In this document: positions 1-12,455 of the stretch, in pieces
How positions within the stretch are numbered: position 1 is the first letter of the stretch
How the letters are laid out: each line of letters opens with the position of its first letter
DNA from: Andrena cerasifolii
Lineage: Eukaryota > Arthropoda > Insecta > Hymenoptera > Andrenidae
DNA length: 64,000 bases
Direction of reading: 5' to 3'
Assembly: GCF_050908995.1 (NCBI RefSeq)
Contig: NC_135118.1
Span: 6,696,001-6,760,000 of the forward strand
The notes under the pieces: model-generated
The model's input: only the letters and a program-made list of their open reading frames with translations
What the model was told of the DNA's origin: nothing
Database searches by the model: none
Made by a program: the position numbers and the translations under genes

Positions 1-460
1 AAAAAAATATCAAATTTAACAGACACCTAGTACTTTAGAGTTTTCGTGGTCGCTGATATCAAATGTCTCATCGAAAATATAAAATTCATAATGGAGAATG
101 TAATACCGCTTGCATAAATATTGTCTTTTACGTATTTTTTCGTACAACGTGATGATTTCTCTGTTTTCGCTAAAAAAGAAGCATTCAAAATAATGAATTC
201 AGTATAATTTCATTTTAGAAGATTTTTGAAAATAGTTTGCATACAAATTTGATTTCCTTCACCTTGTTTTGGAAAATAAGCATTTTTACTATTAACTCAC
301 TGTTGACCGGTTCGCTTTTCGGCGAATCAGACCACTGTGCGGCGAGCCCACTTCGAAATGGAGAAGCAAATTGTAATCGTCTTACGGTGCGAAGTCAACG
401 GTCGCTATATCTAAGGATTCCGTGCAGTCTCCCGCGTACGAAGTAACGCGTTGAAAATTC
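1..460. other. AT-rich stretch, nothing recognised
   Basis: No coding signal or paired terminal repeats were found. Short open frames here have no protein-like composition. The stretch ends where a GTAAGTGCC-type repeat begins. Confidence 0.5.
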
Positions 461-700
461 AGGAATTGGAATGATGAACGGTGTAAGTGCCACAGAAATC
501 AAAATTTACTTTTTTTTAGTGGAAAAGCCACTAAAGGATGTAAATTTTATGATGAATACTATGGCAATCGCTGTAAGTGCTGGAGTAAATTATTGTAGTT
601 TATTGGGCTGTCACCAGATAAAGCTGCGATCATAGGTACCAAGGTGGTTTAAAAGAAAATACTGGAAATTTTCACTTCTGGCACAATTGGCATTAATTAC
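461..700 (-). mobile_element. MITE of the GTAAGTGCC family, reverse copy
   Basis: Read on the minus strand, this matches the repeat unit at 16.8-17.4 kb through most of its length, including a gtgccagaag start, an accacttatgat-like segment, an acagccca segment and a terminal ggcacttaca segment. The plus-strand left end (aggaattggaatgatgaacg, then gtgtaagtgcc) corresponds to the terminal repeat of the 16.8-kb copy. The other end, near 684-700, has drifted and is not sharply defined. There is no coding capacity. It contains one unit only, unlike the three-unit copy at 16.8 kb. Confidence 0.7.
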
Positions 701-3400
701 GAATTTGAGCATGTGTTTTATTTATCGAGGTTGAAAAGTTGAGGTGAAGCTTTTGAATTGCACGGGGCAAGTGATCGTTCCTTATGTAATTTAATAATCC
801 ACAATAATGGTCTATTAACTTCTGTTCAATTTGAAAACATTTTCATATCGTCTTGCAGCGCTAATAAATTCACACGCTTCGTAAAAACAAAGATAATCGC
901 AATCCCAATTCTCGTTCTGATCCTGAATTTTCCAAACAGAAAGATTTAAAACGAGCCACCACTACATTCTGTAAGGGACTCGTCGAATCGATCCATCAAA
1001 CGACCACCGTTGAAGCAAGCCCATTCTCGGCACTCCAAACTCGTGGCTGTCCATCGTCCTCGTCAAGGGTAGCCAGATCGACGAAGAAGTGACGCGCGAC
1101 GGGAAAGCGTGTCGTTCGTCGAGCATTTGGTTTGTAAACGACCATCTCTGGAGGCACGGGGCCCACCCCTGCGCACCTCGAGAGCACCAACCCCTCCTCG
1201 CATGTCCGAGTGTTTGCCGTTGTTACGACAACGGCGTCACGTGTCAATTCGCATTATTACTATTTGTCGAAGAGCCCGCGGCCGTGCGGCGAAGGAGCAA
1301 CGCGAAAGGGGGAAGGGGCAAGGGGAGGGCGTCGGGCGACCCTTCGTGGGAAAGGCCAACACAAACAAAATAAAATAGAGATAGATAAAGTGGCGCTAGT
1401 CTCCGAGGGGTTGGCCCGCGGGAAGCACCCTCTTCGCGCGCCCGTCGCCTGCCCGCTGCTTAATCCCGGATTGACTCGTGTCACTTATTAATATTTTATG
1501 CAAACACCATGATTTACGGCCACGCGGACGCATTACGGGGCTCGAGTTTTTGCTTGCGTGCCACCGATAACCGTGGCCGCGACAACGGTTTTATCTCTCG
1601 GCTCCATCGTGACGGATCGCATTACGTCTTGATTCGGGATGCAGAGCCCTCGCTTCCACCGCTTCATCCCCCGGCGATTATTGGATAAAGTCGTATGCGC
1701 CGTGGAGGACGATACCATCGGTGATTGGGACCACTGATGGAGGACGATCTGCCTGTTCAACGTAGGTCCGATTGAAATTTTGCTGGCTGAGTGGGGATAT
1801 TCGATGCGTGTGTATCTGTGACGTTTAAGGGGCAAATAGAGTACGACGGAATCCTGAAATCCGCACGCGGACCTCCGTCCTATTTTATTCAGAAGAGGCG
1901 GAGGTGATCGTCTGACAGAGAGCAGCTCGACTTGCTAGTGTGAGTGAAAGTTTTGGTCTTAAAGTGTTATGCATTATGTATCGGAGAGGATGCCTCGATA
2001 TAGCTGCGCGCAGTTGCAGCTTGCAGCACTGGTTCCCTGCAACCATGGGTGTTACACTAAGCTTCGGTAGTGTTACGCTTGTTTTGCTAATCCATACCCA
2101 ACTCCTGCAGGATAACAGCGAATAGTGCCTTGAATAGTATCTCGGAACTGCAATCAGTAACTTTTCAGCCCCCAAATTCGAGTCGTCAATTTCAAATTAC
2201 TCCATCATTCTCTCCTTCGCATTCTCACAATCAGTTCCGTTGGAAAGGGGGACGCGAAAAAGTTCGTTTCATCGCAGTACCGGTCTAATTGTGTTCGCGG
2301 ACGAGCGACGAGTAGAATTTCGATCGGGCGCTGTTCCAGGGTTGTTTCAGCCATATTGTTCCCTCCGGTTGGTTTTCATTCCCGCTCCTCTTTCGGTTCC
2401 GCGGGCAAATCGTAGGGGCGAGGATGTCGACGGGGACGGGACGGTCGGGAAAGGCGAAATCTGCAAGCCAAAACGAATCAGAGTAATCCTCCTCGACGCG
2501 TTCTCGAAAACCCCCCCTTACCCTCTTGTGTGCTCGAGGCTTTTGAGGGGGGGTCGGGAGGGTGAGGAGCGAACAGGGAATATAGCCCGGGTCGAGAAAA
2601 GGGCCGACGACGGTCGATGAGCATTTCGCAAATGGATCTGTCTCTTTCCTCCCCCTCCCGCGCGTTTTCCACTCTTTCGAACCCGTCCCACTCGTGTCTC
2701 GATTTTTTTTCTCTCTTTTCCGTGAGCGTCCCGGTGGAAGCGGTTCACCACCGATGTCTCTCTTTCGCCCTCTTTCCGTCCTCTCCCTCTGCCCTCTCCT
2801 TCCCATTTTTATCGCTTCGTTCTTCTTCCTAACCTGACTTTCTCTGCTCCTCTCTCCTTCGCTCGTCTTTCTTTCACCGATCATCTCAGCGCTCTTGGCT
2901 CCCTCCCCCCTTGTATTCTTTCCACCTCAGGTCCCGTGTCCTCTTTTAGCCAAGCCACTCGTCGATCCTTCTAGCTGGTTGTCTGTTTCCCTCGTCCTCG
3001 GTGGAAGCCACTCGCCGCCGCTCCGACGTCCCTTGAGCCCTCGCGGCTGTCCTTCGCGGAGACCCTCGCCCGCTTTAAATTGCTGATGAGCATTTTTAGA
3101 TTGGTTACGTTAAGTGAATTGGTACATAGGCGGCACTGTGTTCTCCCGATAAAAGTCTTTAATGAATCCGGGAGGAAGATGGCCCCGTCACGACCACGAT
3201 AGTATTGTCCCTCGCCCGCCTGCCGCGCCACGATATACGCTCTATCCGCTTACGCTCGATACAACCGATAGAGACATCGGGGACACGGTCCTCATAATGG
3301 CCACGGTTTAATGAATAATTTCGCGGCTCGTTTCTCCGTGTCGCGATCTGGGGCTTCTACCCGTTGCCAATTAATCGTGGGCAAAGTGGTGGAGAGGAAT
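701..3400. other. CpG-rich non-coding stretch
   Basis: From about 950 the DNA becomes CpG-rich, with many short overlapping open frames on both strands, as expected by chance in GC-rich DNA. No splice-flanked exon or known domain was recognised. A strongly pyrimidine-biased segment is listed separately. Confidence 0.5.
2620..3090. repeat. Pyrimidine-rich low-complexity tract
   Basis: The plus strand is dominated by C and T with many tctctt, ctcccc and ttcct runs, giving strong strand asymmetry. The open frames here are rich in Ser, Pro, Leu and Phe on the plus strand and in Arg, Lys, Glu and Gly on the minus strand, so they are products of the skew and not genes. It was probably built from decayed simple repeats. 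Confidence 0.6.
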
Positions 3401-3645
3401 AGCGTGGGTTCTAATTTTTCTTACTTTTGCAATTAAATTCTTAACGTCTTCCGAGTTCTAATTTTGTAGATGAAAGTTTGTAAGCGTGATGGTGGGGGTT
3501 CTAATTTCTCTTACTTTTCCAATTAAATTCTTAAAGTCTACCAAGTCCTAATTTGGTAGATGTAAGTTTGCGACTGGTGGGGGTTCAAATTTCCCTTAGT
3601 TTTGCAATTAAATTCTTGAAGTCTTGCAAGTCTTAATTTTGGAAC
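3401..3645 (+). repeat. Three imperfect tandem units of about 90 bp
   Basis: Units start near 3401, 3491 and 3576. Each opens with a gtgggttctaatttt-like segment, continues with tacttttgcaattaaattct, then a gtct..caagt segment and aatttggtagatg. The first period is 90 bp and the second about 85 bp. No coding frame is conserved. This is a small minisatellite. Confidence 0.8.
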
Positions 3646-3855
3646 TTAGAATAGTATTTTAGATTTTTGGGTTCCCTCTGAAACGAGTAACTCGAGATGC
3701 ATAGGAATGGTAAATTTCGATTATGAGATTATAGTAATCCAGTCCGTCTTGTTGACCTTACAAAAAAGGTCCGTCTAGTACCTTCTTCATAACCAAGCAG
3801 ACAATGCAAATTTACAACATAGTTTTTCTGTCGCCAACGTCACCTGCGCCTTTAA

Positions 3856-4347
3856 CCCTCGTCAGACGGCACAATTTTACAACGTTAACGGACGGCAGAG
3901 GCACAATTGCACCCTCACATATTGTACATGAATATTCTCACTGTCGGTATAATTTGTACGATAAATTGACAACATTTAGACTCAATGAAAATTGATAAAA
4001 AAAAATCCCAATTTTTCTTTTATAATGTAAATTATCTATTTTTTTACTTTTTTATAATAAAATAACATTATCATTAAAAAAAATCGTATTCTTTTTTTCT
4101 TGCATTATCTTTATACAAAATATATGGGGGCGCCACTGTGCCTATGCCGCTGTTATGGATACAACCCTCGACTCGACCCCCTATCTCGGAAGGGGGTTGA
4201 GATATTTCTCTGAAATTTGGTCTATATAATCTAGACCAAAAATTTAGAGATGTCACGAAACTTCAGCCCTCTCCAGCTTCTCGAAAAAATGTTATTGCAA
4301 TTTAAAAACGTAAAAGTTACAATTGTACCTACGCCGTGTGACGAGGG
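3856..4347. mobile_element. piggyBac-like MITE (TTAA target, CCC ends)
   Basis: Terminal inverted repeats read CCCTCGTCAGACGGC on the left and, reverse-complemented, CCCTCGTCACACGGC on the right. Each is directly flanked by TTAA (3852-3855 and 4348-4351), the target duplication of piggyBac-type elements. The 492-bp interior is AT-rich and non-coding. The motif acaattgta/gcacaattgcac recurs near both ends. The family call rests on TTAA plus CCC ends only, since there is no transposase. Confidence 0.8.
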
Positions 4348-4351
4348 TTAA

Positions 4352-6467
4352 ATCAAGTAAACAGTCGTTAAATTTAGCCCAGTTTGGTTAAATGTGTTCT
4401 GATTCTTATTCGCGATACAACGACTGGCCGATAAAAACGTGCGAGTAGGTACTCATTAAAACGACGGAGCATTACACCAAGTCCCTGTATAATTAGCTCA
4501 ACTACAGAGCCACTATGTAGATTGTAGAGGATCATTTAGTCTCGTCACTTTCTTATCCACCCCGCGGTTCCACAGAAGGCGCACCGGCGCAACGCGCCTG
4601 AATTACCACGCCAGAAGCAATTACGTATGTTCCCGGTGGCTGGGCCTCAAAACGTTGGAAATCGCGAACGAATCGCTGGCAATTATTGCCAGCGGTACCC
4701 ATGGGAACAGAGGAAAAGGTAGAAAACGAGTCTATCCTCTTGGCGTGTTGCGCAACGCTCATGCAGATCCCTATCCGCACCCTTGTATTAAGTCAATTCT
4801 CCGCGGAACCGTTTCCAGGTACACGAGAAAACGTATACACGGAGCCGGCGAACCGTGGCCCTACCCGTCTTCCCCCTGTTTCAGGGAAAGTTTATCAAAG
4901 CGCGCGCGCGGGTATCGAAGCACATTAATTACACACCCTTGACAGTCATTTGCGAGTGCGTGCCGCGTGAAGAGGAGCTCCTCCGCCGGGTATATAAAAT
5001 GGACTCTCATTGCGAGCCAGCGAATGAAGAATCAAACGCGATAAATCGCGGAGCGTGAACGCGCATCGAATGGCACGGGTGCGCAAGTTGATTGCGCGGC
5101 AACGGTACCGTGGCGTTCGAACACGAACGGGCGCGAAACGGTGTACGATGGTTCGTCACTGGGACAAGCGATGTGGTAATGGTGGATCAATTTCATTTCG
5201 ATGGAATGCATAGATCTCCAGTTACATTTGACCTTAAACTGGCTTAAAAGGTACCGCGTACAAACTTAAACGAGCTGAACTTGATCAGTTCCACCAGTTC
5301 AGTGAGTAGAGTTTAAAGTACGTAGTGCTCGAGTGGCGCAGGGAAATGATGATGGGAAATGTTTGCTTTCATTTGGGATCACTGCGCTACAATAGGACTT
5401 TTTCCTGAGGACCCCCAGTCGGACCAGGCAAGGTGGCGAACTAAAGCCGCTGACACACGTAAATACCAGGATGAAAAGGGGGAAGATAGCAGCGAGTTAA
5501 TTAAAACCCTCTCGCCGGCATTAGAGTGAAATCGTCGCTCGCTGGCCCCTTGTTCCGTTCTTTCTCCGTTCCTCGCCCTCCCCTATGCTCCGCCGCCTCC
5601 CTTCCACCCTTTCTTGCTGCCTGGCCGAGCGAAGGGACAGAGAAAATCGCCGGTACATCGGGCATGGGGGAGGGCTTGCCTTCTGGCCTCATCCGATAAA
5701 AGGAACGGGGTAGCCAGCCGAATGCGTCCAGGACCGAGCAACAACAATAATGTCGTCGTCAGTTCGTTAAGCGCTTCTTTCAGGGCTGCTCTCGTCTCAC
5801 CTCTGCCCGATGAAGCGCTGGCCCGACCCTCGAGGTAACTAACCCCGCGCAGGGATGGGGCCGCCTACACTCCCAGTCCCATCCAGTCGTTACGACATCG
5901 GCACGCGTGAGTGCGTGAGCTCGTACACGCGTGACTTCGTCACCTGAGATAATATCGGCGGACCGATCATCTATCATCCGTGCTCGTCGCCAGGAGCAGA
6001 CACGCGAGAAGCTGGGTTAGGTCTCCTTCGTGGTATCTCTTCTGGGACGATGACTGTAACCTCTTCGGGGCCCTCGCGAGCTACACGCGGAGAATGCACC
6101 GTGACGAAGCTACTGTTTTTCATCGTGCCCCATTGTTAACGCTCAGGGACAGGAATTTTATACATCTCTTGTGTAAATTACTCTTTCTCTGTACCTCTTC
6201 TTCCCGGTCCTTCTTCTTCGAATGTTTGTATTACCGATTGCTCGTGTGCTTTCGGGCACTTGAAAGCTTGATTAGTATTCTCTGATTGTAGTATTGATAT
6301 GGTTCAAGTCTGAGGTATTTAGATATCGAGTAGGCATGTAAAGGAATGGTTTCAATAAGGTATACTTACAATAGGAATTTGCAGTAAAATTGAAGGGAAT
6401 TTTTGGATAACCTTCAGATGATTTTCAAGTAAGTTTTAAGAGATAAAAAAGAAAATGGAGATTAAGG
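4352..6467. other. Mixed non-coding stretch, largely CpG-rich
   Basis: No gene was recognised. It contains a CpG-rich segment at 4.55-5.95 kb with a tatataaa at 4991-4998 (not accepted as a promoter) and a CT-rich patch near 5540-5620. From 6.3 kb it becomes AT-rich and leads into the nested elements. Confidence 0.5.
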
Positions 6468-7183
6468 TAAGGGGTTTCTCTACCTTGACGGACGAAAAAT
6501 AATGCGAAATTTGGGAATTTTTTAAAACAATACCATTAAATATATTTACTTGCAGCTTCGTGGTTTCATTTGTCAATCTTTAGAGAATATGGGGAAAAAA
6601 TTGTATGTAAATATAGTGGTTATATCCGGAGTTATAGTTCTTCATATTTGAACGACTTACAAAAATCATATGTGCATAGTTAGCACAAAATAGTTAGCCG
6701 TTGTAGATGTCTAAAATAGAAAATTTAAAAATTGGTGTAATCTGTATGAGTGTGGCTATCGTCTGAACTAGATTAAATGAGAAATACTGGAAAGTAAAAC
6801 AAATGGCAGCGTCTAAAATAGACATCGATTTCTGTAAAAAATTCGCTGGTTTTTTAAGTCGCAAATGTCTAATTTTGCAAAAATCGACTTAGTTTTAATA
6901 CCAGCGAGAATGGGACATCTACTGAAGATATATACCAAGTTTGAAGTAAATCGGGTGATTGGTTTTTTAGATATGCTAACCAATTCGAAAAACATTGTTT
7001 TGACTAAAACGCGTTTAAAATTTTAAGTAGGTATCGTTTTTTTAATTATTTTTTTTTAATCGTTGCCTAAACATGTACAAATATAGGCATAAAGTTTTCA
7101 ATTAATAAACTTTGTGGGTTTCTCTTCAAAAAATCGCAAATATCGTGTTCCTTTTCAGGCCGTCAAAGTAGGGAGAACCCTTA
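6468..7183. mobile_element. MITE with TAAGGG ends
   Basis: The left end taaggggtttctctacctt followed by gacgg is matched by the right end, which in reverse complement reads taagggttctccctacttt followed by gacgg. The roughly 716-bp interior is AT-rich with no long frame. It abuts the foldback at 7184 directly, sharing the TTA at 7181-7183. The two sets of ends resemble each other (both open with GGGGTT or similar), so the pair may be one composite insertion of related elements. Class not assigned. Confidence 0.6.
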
Positions 7184-7850
7184 GGGGGTTATACCTAGTC
7201 AGGCGGCCGAAAAGAGGCGAATATTTGTGAATTTTTTTTGAAGAAGCGAAAGCGTATATTTTTACAAAACTTTTTGCGCTTAAAAGAGCAACATTTAAAG
7301 AACATTTGGTAATTTTTTCGTAGAAAAATATTACGTTTATAATAAATTAACAACCTACATCCAAGAAGCATTTTTAAAAATTTGCTTCCGATTGACGGAG
7401 AGAATTTTCCGAAATAATAATTTAAAACAAAATAGCGGCTATTTAGAGTTGAAGTCCTGATTTTTTCTTGCATAAATCACGCGAAAAAAATCAGGATTTC
7501 AACTCTAAATAGCCGCCATTTTGTATAAAATTATTATTTCGGAAAATTCTCTCCGCCAATCGGAAGATACATTAATATACTAACGAAATCGTTTTTATTT
7601 TTTAATTTGAGATAATTTGGTTCCGAATGGCAGTGCTCACCGCAAAACCAAATTTTTAAACAGGCTTCTTGAATATGTGTTGTTATTTTATTATAAACGT
7701 AAATATATTTCTATGAAAAAATTACCAAATGTTCTTTAAATGTTGCTCTTTTAAGTGTAAAAAGTTCTGTAAGATTATATACTTCCGCTTTAAAAAAAAA
7801 AATCAAAAACATTCGCCTCTTTTCGGCCGCCTGACTAGATATATAACCCC
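7184..7850. mobile_element. Foldback element, 667-bp palindrome, TTA-flanked
   Basis: The two halves are near inverted copies. Left starts with gggggttatacctagtcagg, followed by cggccgaaaagaggcgaat; right ends with the complementary series. Matching blocks include the tttaaagaacatttggtaat region, the gagagaattttccgaaataa region and the central tttagagttgaa/ttcaactctaaa pair. The apex is near 7470. The arms differ by small indels (for example at 7335-7385 against 7565-7690). TTA lies on both sides (7181-7183, 7851-7853), suggesting a 3-bp duplication as made by PIF/Harbinger-type elements. No coding frame. Confidence 0.85.
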
Positions 7851-8035
7851 TTAATGTAATCATGACTGAAGTAATTCAAGAGCTTTGTAAAAAGAAAAGA
7901 AAACTGGCAGGATTTTATTTTTTAAATAAATTTTATAATCACCTAATGAATTTTCGCCTTATTGAATTTGTATTAAAAATATTTGTATCCCTTTAACTCG
8001 GCTCCCCGCAAGATTGAATCCTGAGTGCGGCACTG
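7851..8035 (+). mobile_element. hAT-type MITE, right-hand part
   Basis: Matches the 40.3-kb hAT element: actgaagtaattcaagagct, then ttgtaaaaa, aggattttatt, a tttaaataaattt block, ataatcacctaatgaatttt, and the right terminus aatcctgagtgcggcactg. The left terminus is missing; its place is taken by the foldback at 7184-7850, so the foldback either inserted into this element or replaced its left half. Confidence 0.8.
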
Positions 8036-8999
8036 AAATTGTGTACCTATGTTGTACACTGTCGTTGTACCTTAAAACAGACAAGCACGTGGATAAAACG
8101 TCTCGAGCAATGAATTCCCGGAATAAATGCCGATATAGAAAACACGATTGTACGCGGGGCGTACACGTGTGCGGTTTTGTACCGGCGGTCCCGAGACTGA
8201 TCGGCGTTAGGTGATTGATCGCTGACACGCAATGACTCATCGCGATTACCGTGCCGCATTGTATCCGAAGAAAAAGCTCGGTGGAAGGACGATAACGCGT
8301 ATTACTCATCATCCAGCGTGACTTTTCGCTGATTCCGCTCGTCCCTCCTTCGCTTCCCTACACTTCCTTCGTCCGCCGTGACGTCTACATTGGCAGCGTG
8401 AGTATTTGCACATTGGAACAATCCGCGCAACGATTGTACCGGTAACAAGACTGTTTTCTTGGGAACTCGCCGCTCCGAGGGTAATCATGAATATCATCGT
8501 GGCAGGGAAGCGTGTACTCGATGATTTCGAACATCTTGTACTCGACTTTCCCGCGTGGAATTATTCGCTTAGTAATGGTTGCACGCTTACCTTAACTCTG
8601 AATGATCTCAGGTCAGAATGATCAACGCTTCTTCGAAGCAACGTTATTCTGAAGTTCATTGAACTGAAGGTGATAATCAAAACGGGTGATGTGTTCATGT
8701 AGACAAGTGGAATCTATTGTTTACTAATTGTAAGTAATAATCTTTCGCTATCTACCTTCTGCTAGGTGGAACGAACTACACGAGTAGTGCGTATAGCAAA
8801 CATTCCGATAGCTAAGCAAAGGATAAGAAAGAGAAAAAAAAGGAATTGAATTAGAGCGCAGCGACAATTGATTAATTACTATTAATTTCTTCGATTCGCT
8901 TTGCCAAAATACTCCGCGGCCTTAATTTTCCATCGAAGTGCGATTTAATTCACACTTCACACCCCCGTAGCCCCTTCACGATCGCTAACTCGACGTCCA
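8036..8999. other. Non-coding stretch, nothing recognised
   Basis: Moderate GC content, no paired terminal repeats and no protein-like frame. It ends at the Transib-like element. Confidence 0.5.
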
Positions 9000-9004
9000 C
9001 GCCG

Positions 9005-9482
9005 CACAGTGGGAGGGATCGACGTTTAGGTAGGCATTCAGTTCATTTCTTACATATTTCATCAGCTTTTACACATTGGAATAGTTTTAGTTAGTCTTTT
9101 CCTTGTAATAAAAAAATAAAGCTGATCATTTTCTAAAAATGGAAATCTAAAATTTTTCTTAGAATATTTAACCGAGCAAGCCCAGAACGTCCGAAATAAT
9201 GATTTTAAAAACTACTGCAAATTATACGCAAAAAGAGCAGCCGAAAAATGACAAATCAAGATGTTTTAAATAATTTATTAATAAGCCCCGGTCCATATAT
9301 ATGGAAATCAACATGAAGGTACTCTTGAAGTCCCATTATTAAAAAGAGCGACGAGAAAAAAAAATGATTATTGTATTTATTATACAATATATTACCTGTA
9401 ATCTTAGATTATAATCATTAAATGATGAAATATGTAAGAAATGAAATGAATGCCTACCTAAACGTCGATCCGTCCCACTGTG
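9005..9482. mobile_element. Transib-like MITE with RSS-type heptamer ends
   Basis: A terminal inverted repeat of about 58 bp is almost perfect. Left begins CACAGTGggagggatcgacg and runs through tttaggtaggcattcagttc to atttcatca; right ends with the complement, closing with CACTGTG. Both ends are the exact heptamer CACAGTG. The flanking 5-bp sequences are cgccg (9000-9004) and cgtcg (9483-9487), matching at four of five positions and GC-rich, as expected for Transib insertions. The 478-bp interior is AT-rich without a transposase. It is probably non-autonomous. Confidence 0.75.
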
Positions 9483-9487
9483 CGTCG

Positions 9488-12450
9488 ACCAACATGCAGC
9501 GAACCCCGCGCTCGTCTTTGAAAGCCATCTCCATTTCGGCGGTACCACTGTCCCAGCTACGAGAGACAAGCTCGACAATAACCGAACTGCTCTGTTGCGG
9601 TTCTAGTAGCAACTCGAATAATCGTGTCAACGGTATTATACGAGACGCAATCCAACGGCGGGGTGACAAAGACGAAGGAGATGGAGCGAGGGGGGGCAGA
9701 GGCGTAGATCGTGTCTACGCGTCGAGGCTGTATCTCGTTAACAAAGCCAGTCGTGTACATTCGGCAACAGATGCGAAACGATGTCAATCAGAGCGTGCAC
9801 GCGCTGGGGTCGCGCCAAGTGATTGACATATTTTCCGCGGTGAATTCATCCCGGCCTCGGGAGCAAGCGCAAAGAGCAGCCAGATCGGATATAGCGCATA
9901 AAAGTGTGTGACTTTGATCGGTCTGTCTCTGCGCCCCTACCCCTCCATGTAGAAGAAGCTCGGGGCTCCGCGTTTCTCTTCGTCCTCGACCAATTTGCAG
10001 AGAGCCACCCTCCACCCCTCCTGCGCTTTTACGTAATCTCATGATCTGGCGGGATCGGTTCTGATCCACATAACGGTATTTTACGATTCGCTTGCCAACG
10101 GAGACCGGCTGCAGCATCGAGCTCCGTGTATAAACATTTGTATACAAATACGCCCGTTCCGTTTCCGGGGGCGGATCCGTGGAATCGCGCGCGATTCCTC
10201 CAGGCGGAAAGGGATTCGCGTCAGGGGTGCGTTTGATTGAAGCTGCTGCGGTCGATAAGCCGAAAGAGCTGCCTTTCCCTGAACCACATCGCGTGGCGAG
10301 CGATTGGGAAAGTGTTTTGGGAACGCTTCGGCTGGCGTCGATGGAAAATACGAAGTGATTGGATGAAAATCACGGAAATAATTTCGTAAAACCCTCTAAA
10401 AGTCACCTTGGAACGATTTCTAATTCAAACTAAGATACCAAGAGTAAGATTTAGCAACTGTATCATCACCAACTTGCTCCTCCTGCTCCTCAACCCCTGA
10501 ATGCATCTTAGACTAATATTTCGCGCATATCACGCGCATCTGTACCTCGCGCATAAAATTTAAAAGGGTCTAGACTAGATTCATCCCTACACCGCCCCCT
10601 GACAGCACCCTCAGCACCAAAAGTTCGGTGGCCGCCGCCGCGTCCATTCACGCTACCCCTCGTTCGCGACCAGAGAGACTGTCAGCAGCGCGAATAACGA
10701 GTTGCCGAGGCCAGACACGAAGAACACCATGGGCCGATGACGGTTTTGGCCGTCAGAAGTGTCGAAGGAGGAAGGAACGGTTCGCGGGCGGAACGGACGG
10801 GACGATGGGGTGGGCCGTGTCGAGTTTCGCGACGTGACAGCGAGTATGCGTCACTTGGCAGCTGTGTGGACGCACCTAAGCGGCTAGGTTGAGATTTGAA
10901 ACGTAACACCCGTTACGGGAGAGGAGAGCGAGATTTCGCGGAGCGCCGACAACTCTTGGCTCTTCCAATCCAGCCGCCCCCGCTCTCCCCCCTTCAGAGA
11001 ACTATCCCCCGACGGTCGGGCCCCTGCGTCAGTGTCGCGCGTTCCCTCCGCCAACGAAACAGGGCGACACGTTTAATTGGTAATCCGTTTAAAGGATTAG
11101 TAACTCACGATGGGTATTAGGACGTGTCGCTGGTCCGCCTGCAGCTTGTCCGTTTCGCACGGACAAGCCGAAGGACACGATCCCAGGCCGCGTCGATGGA
11201 CGCTGCCTCTGCGCTGGGTGCCCGTCAACGTGGATCCGCGAGACCTCGAGGTCGGTGGCCTTGTCGCCGGACTGATTTCTCTGAGATACGCGGGGATCAG
11301 CACCGCGATTGGATAACGTTCGATCTTGCCCCGGGACGCGTTTATTTTTCATTCCCCCGAGGAGATCCGCGCGGGCTGTTTTTAACACGGGATTAACTGT
11401 AGTCTTCGGGGCGTCTGGCTTCGGAGGATGGACGCGCTGACAAGTGGCTCCTTCGGTTCCCTTGTAGCGCGAAGTCGATGACCTCGCTGCGGAGTAGCTT
11501 TATTGAAATCCGATGGGAGGATAGGAAGTAGGATATAACGAATTCGGTGTCACTTGTTTTGTTTATCGAATATTTGTGTAAAGCTGTTGAATAGGAATAT
11601 CATTTATTTCAGAACCATCGGGAACCTGGCGCAAAGATCAACGCAGGGGGTAAAATTGACTGTTGATTTCAAAATTAAAATGACGACAAAAGGAGTAAAT
11701 TATAAAATATTATAAAATGTTTGAAAAATTTTTACGGTAAAGTTGACTTCTAATATCATTTTGCAAAATTATTTTTTGTATATATATAAATTATATAATT
11801 AATAATAGTTAATAATAATAGCAATAATAATTATAGAAATAAAGATTAAGAAGTAAAATAAGATAATTTAAACACCACATGTGCTGGTGACCTCACGGGT
11901 GGGAAAAGTTGCAGTCAGCTTCTCCATTGAAAGAGTATGTACTATTACTTTTATTTTCTTTGTTCTAGCTTTACATCAATTTAATTCATTCTCGAAACGA
12001 GCTCCCACAGGGCAGTCCCTGCCCTCGGTCCTTCAAGGATCAAACCACATTGCTGTCAGGATTAACTCGGCAAGCATCCCACTTTGACGAGTTCTGTCCC
12101 TTTTTTTTTAACGATCACACGACTCGTCGCACACGTCACTCGCAACAGTGCCCCGACAATGAAAGGTGGATAGATCTGCAGTAGTTTTCGATGCGAAGCG
12201 GGCCTGGAGGGTGTCGATTCTTTCGCTCCTGTACGGTTGTCCCTTCTCTCTTCCGGGAGTGTTCGACACGACACCGCGGGGCGTGCTCACTTTTCAAACG
12301 AGCTTACTCTTCGCCTGGCAAAGAGCACACAGCCGTGGGGCGAGTGGCTGGGTTTCAAATCCGGCCTGATCTAATAGGGATTAACAAAGTGACAAATGTA
12401 AGAGTTAGTGACGGGGGGCTGGCACCCCTTGCTCGCGAATGCACCAGCTC
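9488..12450. other. CpG-rich non-coding stretch with an AT-rich patch
   Basis: CpG-rich DNA at 9.5-11.5 kb, then a simple AT-rich patch (11.65-11.88 kb) with tatatata and aataataat runs, then GC-rich DNA again. No gene or paired repeat was recognised. A local ggtttcaaatcc at about 12350 is not part of a tRNA. Confidence 0.5.
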
Positions 12451-12455
12451 CGTTG

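Noticed and set aside
4991..5030. tatataaa resembling a TATA box
   Set aside because: No initiator at the expected distance and no coding sequence downstream.
12335..12375. ggtttcaaatccggcc resembling a tRNA T-arm
   Set aside because: No cloverleaf can be drawn around it: acceptor and anticodon stems are missing.
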